Assembly: GCA_030019105.1 (NCBI GenBank)
Contig: JASEGY010000042.1
Coordinates: 1-9,256 of the forward strand
Length of the DNA stretch: 9,256 nt
From: a bacterium
Lineage (GTDB): Bacteria; UBA9089; JASEGY01
Direction of reading: 5' to 3'
Below, piece by piece: positions 5,494 to 9,256 of the stretch (the stretch's first letter is position 1; each line of letters starts with the position of its first letter). The position numbers and the translations under genes were made by a program. The notes below the pieces were generated by a model. That model did no database searches, was not told the origin of the DNA, and saw nothing but the letters and a program-made list of their open reading frames with translations.

Positions 5494-6507
5494 TCAGATC
5501 AATCCTCTCTTTATCATCTCCTCCGCGATCTGAACCGCATTCAAGGCCGCTCCTTTTCTCAGGTTGTCAGCCACAACCCAGAGGTTAAGCCCGTGGGCCA
5601 CTGATTCATCCTTGCGGATGCGGCCAACAAAGGTTTCATCTTGACCAGCGGCGTCTATTGAAAGGGGATAGAGATTCCTGGACGGATCATCTATTACCTT
5701 AACTCCAGGGGCGTTGCTTAATATCTCTCTGGCTTGAGCAGGACTTAAAGGTTTATAGAATTCCACGTTCACTGACTCGGAATGGGAAAGGAAGACGGGC
5801 ACCCGGGCCGTGGTAGCGGTAACAGCTATCGAATTATCTCCCATAATCTTTCTGGTTTCATTGACCATCTTCATTTCTTCTTTGGTATAGCCATTCTCAA
5901 GGAAGACATCTATGTGGGGAAGGATGTTAAAGGCAATCTGATGGGGATAGACCTCCTTAACTACTTTCTCGCCTTTAAGCACGGCCTCACTCTGTATTCG
6001 GAGCTCTTCCATTGCCTTCCACCCGGTGCCTGAGACCGCCTGGTAAGTAGAGACAACGACCCGTTTGATCCCGGCCGCATCATGGAGGGGCTTTAATACC
6101 ACCACCATCTGAATAGTAGAGCAGTTGGGGTTGGCAATAATGCCCGGCCTGGCTTTGAGCGCCTCAGGATTAACCTCAGGGACAACCAGAGGGATGTCCG
6201 GCTCCATCCGAAAGGCGCTGGAATTATCAATCACCACGGCGCCGGCTTTAGCGGCTACAGGGGCAAATTCCTTGCTCACTCCCCCTCCGGCTGAGAAGAG
6301 GGCAATATCTATACCTTCAAAGGAGCCCTTTTTTAGTTCTGAGACGGTTATCTCTTCCCCCTTAAATTCTATTGACCGGCCGGCAGAACGTGAACTGGCC
6401 AGCGGCCGCAGCTCTTTGACCGGAAAGTCTCTTTGACTCAAGGTCTTGATCATTTCTGAGCCTACTGCTCCGGTGGCCCCAACAACGGCTACATTATATT
6501 GACGCAT
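5494..6507 (-). CDS. asd: Aspartate-semialdehyde dehydrogenase
   Basis: The 337-residue enzyme reduces aspartyl phosphate to aspartate semialdehyde with NADPH, the branch step to lysine/diaminopimelate, threonine and methionine, in the cytoplasm. Visible are the NADP motif GATGAVGSEM (10-19), SAGGGVSKEFAP (72-83), the catalytic cysteine C129 in NPNCSTIQM, STYQAVSGTG (153-162) with Q156, and RVPVFLSHSESVNVEF (235-250) with R235 and the catalytic base H242. The length is normal for the family and nothing is missing. I start at ATG 6507, which has GGAGA 9-10 nt upstream and gives the standard N-terminus MRQYNVAVVGATG; an in-frame codon at 6567 would add 20 atypical residues. It follows a decayed toxin gene by 68 nt and is followed by palindromic repeats, so it is probably at the end of its transcript. 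Confidence 0.96.
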   Translation of the reverse strand: MRQYNVAVVGATGAVGSEMIKTLSQRDFPVKELRPLASSRSAGRSIEFKGEEITVSELKKGSFEGIDIALFSAGGGVSKEFAPVAAKAGAVVIDNSSAFRMEPDIPLVVPEVNPEALKARPGIIANPNCSTIQMVVVLKPLHDAAGIKRVVVSTYQAVSGTGWKAMEELRIQSEAVLKGEKVVKEVYPHQIAFNILPHIDVFLENGYTKEEMKMVNETRKIMGDNSIAVTATTARVPVFLSHSESVNVEFYKPLSPAQAREILSNAPGVKVIDDPSRNLYPLSIDAAGQDETFVGRIRKDESVAHGLNLWVVADNLRKGAALNAVQIAEEMIKRGLI

Positions 6508-6575
6508 AATACACTCTCCTTTCTTGGTTGGTAATTGAGTGATTGCCTGGGGAAAACCAGACACCAAACTATTAA

Positions 6576-6946
6576 CTACTTCAGCCCTTTCTCTTGAGCC
6601 AGCCGGATTCTGACCCGACCGGGTTCCACTATTGCCAGCTTGCCAGGCATCTGGGCTACGAGAGCTTCTTGTTGTAAAAAACCTTCCAGTAAGTTAAGGA
6701 TGAAAGAAGCATTTGCCGTTCTATGAAGCTTGAGAACTACTATTCCTGCATACTCTTCAGGTGGATAGTTGCGAACATCTGAGAAATCGAAGTCACCCGT
6801 CACCAGACACAGACTTTTACTACGAGCATAAGCTGCAATCTGGTGATCTTTGGCTCAATGTCACGCACATCCACTACTTCGTGCTTGTAACGCTGAAGCA
6901 GATCATTCGTTAAACGAGGCAGATCCTCATCAACTATAAAGCGCAT
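6576..6946 (-). pseudogene. DUF5615 PIN-like toxin, frameshifted (second module)
   Basis: The N-terminal part from ATG 6946 reads MRFIVDEDLPRLTNDLLQRY, then KHEVVDVRDIEPK, a classic DUF5615 start with the VDEDLP acid motif, but then runs into TGA at 6802-6800. The remainder lies in another frame: DHQIAAYARSKSLCLVTGDF, then DFSDVRNYPPEEYAGIVVLKL and LAIVEPGRVRIRLAQEKGLK, ending at 6576. The shift occurs at about 6842-6856. As I recall the family, relatives have about four extra residues (GLRGA-like) at this spot, so a small deletion that is not a multiple of three probably caused it. A 75-codon frame from GTG 6803 would carry only the C-terminal half, without the first acidic motif. The start overlaps the end of the DUF433 gene by 13 nt. 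Probably non-functional. Confidence 0.85.
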
Positions 6947-7188
6947 ACAACTTGACCCTCTCTTGCCGTCACTGGCAGAGGATGAAATTCCTCGACTTCG
7001 ACTAACTCAGTAGCATAGCTAAACGCAGCCCAAATATCTTCTTCAGTCACTTCGTATTCTCGCATAATCTCTTCCTTCGTCATACCGCCGGCAAACCCGC
7101 CGACAATACGCGTGATGGGGACCCGAGTTCCACGAATCACCGGCTTGCCATGTTGTATCTCCGGGTCTATGATAATTCGCTCATTCAT
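6934..7188 (-). CDS. DUF433 family antitoxin
   Basis: The 84-residue protein is a canonical DUF433 domain: ERIIIDPEIQHGKPVIRGTR (3-22), VPITRIVGGFAGGMTKEEIM (23-42), then VTEEDIWAAFSYATEL, which looks like a helix-turn-helix. DUF433 proteins are predicted antitoxins paired with DUF5615 PIN-like toxins, and the adjacent frame is such a toxin, now broken. ATG 7188 has GAGGTG about 7 nt upstream. The gene starts 43 nt after the ftsE-like gene, and an 18-bp palindrome in that gap is a candidate operator. With the toxin decayed, the protein may persist as a solitary regulator or be on its way to loss. Confidence 0.88.
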   Translation of the reverse strand: MNERIIIDPEIQHGKPVIRGTRVPITRIVGGFAGGMTKEEIMREYEVTEEDIWAAFSYATELVEVEEFHPLPVTAREGQVVCAL

Positions 7189-7215
7189 TTATCTACACCT
7201 CTCTTTTCAATTAAG

Positions 7216-7233
7216 AATTAACAATTGTTAATT
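7216..7233. promoter_or_regulatory. Perfect 18-bp palindrome, candidate operator of the DUF433 gene
   Basis: AATTAACAATTGTTAATT is perfectly symmetric, overlaps the last bases of the ftsE-like stop codon and lies 28-45 bp before the DUF433 start. Symmetric AT-rich sites upstream of antitoxin genes often bind the antitoxin for autorepression. That role is inferred from position only; AT-rich palindromes are also frequent as intergenic repeats. Confidence 0.4.
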
Positions 7234-7879
7234 ACTGTATCCGTCCCTCTTTGATGACAACCACCCGTTTGGCGATATTTACCGCCACTTCTCTTTTCTG
7301 GGTAGCTAAAAGGATTGTGGTCCCTGATTGATTAATTTCGTTAAAGAGATTAAGAATGTCTTCGGATAAAATCGGATCGAGGTTTTCCAGGGGTTCATCC
7401 GCCAGAAGTATCGGGGGGTTGGTAATAATTGCCCTGGCGATGGCCAATCTCTGTCTCTCTCCACTACAAAGGTCTTTAGCCGGGGAACTTCGTTTCTCCC
7501 AGAGGCTAACCCTGGATAAGGCCAAACCAAGCCGTTCTTTAATACTTTTCTTCGGCCACCCGGCGATCAAAAGGGGTAAGGAGAGATTTTCCTGAACAGT
7601 CCTATCCTCTAAAAGTTTAAGTCCCTGGCATATAACCCCGATGCGTTGACGCAACCGGGGGATTTCTTTAAGAGGCATTCGAACTATGTTTTTCTTTTCT
7701 ACCAGAACCTGGCCAATATTAGGCAGACGAGAACGATTAATCAAAGAAAGCAAGGCTGTCTTACCTGCCCCGGATGGCCCCAGGAGAATGACAAATTCCC
7801 CCTTGCTTAATTGAAGGTTGATGTCACTTAAAACCTCAACCGGCCCGTATCTGAGGAAGACATGGTGAAATTGGATCAT
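7232..7879 (-). CDS. FtsE/LolD-like ABC transporter ATP-binding protein with degenerate H-loop
   Basis: The 215-residue nucleotide-binding subunit most resembles FtsE, which with FtsX forms the membrane complex linked to cell division and peptidoglycan hydrolase control. Visible are Walker A GPSGAGKT (34-41), the Q-loop Q85 in GVICQGLKLLEDRTVQENLS, the signature LCSGERQRLA (137-146, usually LSGGEQQRVA), Walker B ILLADEP (157-163) with E162, the D-loop ENLDP, and TTILLATQKRE (187-197). In the last motif the switch histidine of ATHD is replaced by Q194. The family partner ftsX does not follow; the next gene is a DUF433 antitoxin. The start at 7879 has AGAGG 4 nt upstream. It could be an FtsE that lost its partner locally or another small ABC ATPase. 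Its length is normal for FtsE. Confidence 0.8.
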   Translation of the reverse strand: MIQFHHVFLRYGPVEVLSDINLQLSKGEFVILLGPSGAGKTALLSLINRSRLPNIGQVLVEKKNIVRMPLKEIPRLRQRIGVICQGLKLLEDRTVQENLSLPLLIAGWPKKSIKERLGLALSRVSLWEKRSSPAKDLCSGERQRLAIARAIITNPPILLADEPLENLDPILSEDILNLFNEINQSGTTILLATQKREVAVNIAKRVVVIKEGRIQ

Positions 7880-7896
7880 AATCCTCTACCGTGACC

Positions 7897-7989
7897 GTCT
7901 TTAACCGTGGTTCGTGTCCGTTTAGCGTGTTCGTAAAGAATTAAAGGAAAGAACGGGCACGGACAACGGACACGGATCACGATTAAGAC
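7897..7989. repeat. Long imperfect inverted repeat in the transketolase/ftsE-like gap
   Basis: The gap 7880-8006 holds no gene. Positions 7897-7922 and 7965-7989 are inverted copies of about 25 bp with one gap and three transition differences, including the perfect 10-bp core CGTGTCCGTT / AACGGACACG. Further variants of the CGTGTCCG word occur at 7951-7964 and 7990-7999 in inverted orientation, so alternative hairpins can form. It could act as a terminator-like or attenuating stem-loop between the transketolase and ftsE-like genes, although no T-run follows. It may also be another interspersed repeat family. Confidence 0.75.
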
Positions 7990-8006
7990 CGGACACGAAT
8001 CCCGGC

Positions 8007-8951
8007 TCAGAGTTTCTTCCTTCCCATCACTTCCAGAACAGCCCTGGCAATATCGGCATCACTCATGTTGAATTTTTCCAGCAACTTCCTGGGTGGCCCG
8101 GAAAGGCCAAATCTGTCAGGCATGCCTATTCTTTTCATAGGCACAGGCTTCTCTTCTACCAGGACCTCAGCCACGGCGCTGCCTAATCCACCAATAATGG
8201 TATGTTCTTCAGCGGTGACAATAGCCCCGGTCTCTTCGGCCGCTTTCAAGATAGCTTCCTTATCAATCGGCTTGATAGTGCTCATATTGATTACTCGTAG
8301 ATTAATTCCTTGCTCTTGTAGTTTTTCGGCTGCGGAAAGGGCTTCAAAGACCATCAAACCTGCGGCAATACAGGTAGCATCACTGCCTTCCCTGATAGTA
8401 TAAGATTTACCGATGCTGAATTTATAATCAGGAGGAGAAACCAGCGGGAATTTAGCTCTTCCCAATCTAATATACATCGGCCCATCATATTCGGCGGCGG
8501 TTAAAATAGCCTGTTCGGTTTCAAGCCCATCAGCCGGAACAATAACGGTCATATTAGGTAACATCCGCATAATGGAGATATCTTCCACTGCCTGATGGGA
8601 GGCCCCATCTTCTCCCACAGAAATCCCGGCATGACTTGGCACAATCTTAACATTCAGCCTGGGCCAGCAGACACAGTTTCTGATCTGTTCAAAACATCTG
8701 GCCGAGGCAAAAATAGCAAAAGAACTGGCAAAAGGGATCTTGCCGCAGGTAGCCAGGCCGGCTGCTGCGCCAATCATATTTGCCTCAGCAATACCCATGT
8801 TAAAAAATCTCTCCGGGAATTTGGCTGCAAAATTAGCTGTTCGGGTGGAAGAAGACACATCCGCATCCAGCACAACCACCTTTGGATTGATTTCTCCTAA
8901 CTTCAATAACGCCTTACCATAAGCATCTCTGGTCGCTACCATTTCCGGCAA
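8007..8951 (-). CDS. Transketolase, C-terminal subunit (split enzyme)
   Basis: The 314-residue protein covers the pyrimidine-binding and C-terminal domains of transketolase, as in organisms where the enzyme is made from two genes. Visible are VVVLDADVSSSTRT (25-38), FFNMGIAEANMIGAAAGLA (49-67) with the thiamine-activating glutamate E56, the active-site loop GEDGASHQAVEDIS (113-126), NMTVIVPADGLETEQAI, GPMYIRLGR, and GMPDRFGLSG near the end. With the N-terminal subunit it would transfer two-carbon ketol units in the pentose phosphate pathway. That subunit normally lies just upstream, but here a coiled-coil gene precedes it, so the partner is farther upstream or elsewhere. I start at TTG 8951, since AGGAGG at 8966-8961 is 9 nt upstream; ATG 8942 would be 18 nt away. 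1-deoxyxylulose-5-phosphate synthase C-terminal-like relatives are a less likely alternative. Confidence 0.92.
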   Translation of the reverse strand: MPEMVATRDAYGKALLKLGEINPKVVVLDADVSSSTRTANFAAKFPERFFNMGIAEANMIGAAAGLATCGKIPFASSFAIFASARCFEQIRNCVCWPRLNVKIVPSHAGISVGEDGASHQAVEDISIMRMLPNMTVIVPADGLETEQAILTAAEYDGPMYIRLGRAKFPLVSPPDYKFSIGKSYTIREGSDATCIAAGLMVFEALSAAEKLQEQGINLRVINMSTIKPIDKEAILKAAEETGAIVTAEEHTIIGGLGSAVAEVLVEEKPVPMKRIGMPDRFGLSGPPRKLLEKFNMSDADIARAVLEVMGRKKL

Positions 8952-8960
8952 TTTTCTTTT

Positions 8961-8966
8961 CCTCCT
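8961..8966 (-). promoter_or_regulatory. Shine-Dalgarno supporting the TTG start of the transketolase subunit
   Basis: The minus strand reads TAAAGGAGGAAAAGAAAATT and then G: the stop of the coiled-coil gene, AGGAGG, 9 nt, then TTG at 8951. The next in-frame ATG (8942) is 18 nt from the site, too far for good initiation. Confidence 0.65.
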
Positions 8967-9256
8967 TTACCTGGTTAAATTTAAGAAATTGCTTACCAAA
9001 AGCCCTACTACCCCTAAAATAAGGGGTGCAAATAAACCTATCATCCATCGGAACTGTCGACTCATTTCTGTCCTCAAATCATTAATGCTTTTCTCCACCT
9101 TCTCAAACCTTTCATTTACCTTCTGAAACTGGCAGTTCCTATCTTGTTTGGCCTCTTCGAATCGACGATCCATATCTTGTTTAGCATCTTCGAACCGACT
9201 ATTCATCTCTTCCCTATCCTGATTCCTATCCTGTTTGGCCTCTTCGAACCGACGAT
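8967..9256 (-). CDS. Coiled-coil protein with C-terminal membrane anchor (5' end outside window)
   Basis: The frame is open to the window edge, so the N-terminus is missing; the 95 visible codons may start well before 9256, and ATG 9206 is an internal candidate only. The visible part repeats an 11-residue coiled-coil unit, (R/S)RFE(E/D)AKQD followed by two residues, then continues as heptads (QFQKVNERFEKVEKSINDLR). It ends in a hydrophobic segment, WMIGLFAPLILGVVGLLVSN, consistent with a single transmembrane helix and a short tail. Small tail-anchored coiled-coil proteins of this kind are common and of unknown role; no enzyme domain is present. Its stop lies 15 nt before the transketolase start and abuts that gene's Shine-Dalgarno, so the two are probably co-transcribed. 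Confidence 0.75.
   Translation of the reverse strand, partial: RRFEEAKQDRNQDREEMNSRFEDAKQDMDRRFEEAKQDRNCQFQKVNERFEKVEKSINDLRTEMSRQFRWMIGLFAPLILGVVGLLVSNFLNLTR
9135..9254 (-). repeat. 33-bp coding repeats in the coiled-coil gene
   Basis: Three related 33-bp units encode RRFEEAKQDRN (9254-9222), SRFEDAKQDMD (9200-9168) and RRFEEAKQDRN (9167-9135), with a 21-bp spacer between the first two. The first and third encode the same 11 residues and differ at only a few bases. This indicates expansion by in-frame duplication, which may continue beyond the window. Confidence 0.85.

Noticed and set aside
6842..6856. Programmed -1 ribosomal frameshift in the second DUF5615 gene
   Set aside because: No slippery heptamer of the X XXY YYZ type is present, and relatives appear to have extra residues at this point, which fits a deletion better.
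7897..8003. Possible CRISPR-like array from the repeated CGTGTCCG words
   Set aside because: The copies are short, in mixed orientation, unevenly spaced, and there are no unique spacers of regular size.

Overview
The window looks like chromosomal DNA of an anaerobic bacterium, probably uncultured, with moderate base composition. This rests on a NuoE/NuoF-type NADH dehydrogenase pair with a ferredoxin tail, followed by a GltD-like flavoprotein. That layout is typical of soluble hydrogenase, formate dehydrogenase or electron-bifurcating modules. Strong AGGAGG Shine-Dalgarno sequences and occasional TTG starts fit Bacteria. I cannot name the phylum. All genes lie on the minus strand, so transcription runs from high to low coordinates.

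Layout in transcription order. 9256-8967: 3' part of a coiled-coil protein with a C-terminal membrane anchor. 8951-8007: C-terminal half of a split transketolase. 7989-7897: an intergenic inverted repeat. 7879-7232: an FtsE-like ATPase with no ftsX after it. 7188-6576: a DUF433 antitoxin and a frameshifted DUF5615 toxin. 6507-5494: asd, aspartate-semialdehyde dehydrogenase. 5493-5199: a gene-free stretch filled by two palindromic elements. 5198-4266: an antitoxin fused from a PF09720-like and a DUF433 domain, then a second DUF5615 toxin broken by a 16-bp tandem duplication. 4254-3799: nuoE. 3772-1994: nuoF. 1983-1931: second copy of a palindromic repeat. 1882-1078: a nucleotidyltransferase-fold gene overlapping a small basic gene. 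1064-1: a GltD-like FAD/NAD(P) oxidoreductase that has lost its 2Fe-2S domain through a deletion and frameshift and runs off the window.

The core genes (transketolase, ftsE-like, asd, nuoE, nuoF, flavoprotein) are separated by three small toxin-antitoxin-like modules and several families of interspersed palindromes. In both DUF433/DUF5615 modules the antitoxin is open and the toxin is frameshifted by a different lesion, so this is a locus of repeated invasion and decay. NuoE and NuoF should form an NADH/FMN/Fe-S electron-input module, with the flavoprotein as third subunit and a catalytic partner probably beyond coordinate 1. The most unusual items are the fused double antitoxin, the duplication-inactivated toxin directly before nuoE, the cloverleaf-like element at 5240-5355, and the 53-bp repeat that sits inside a different inverted repeat at each of its two sites.
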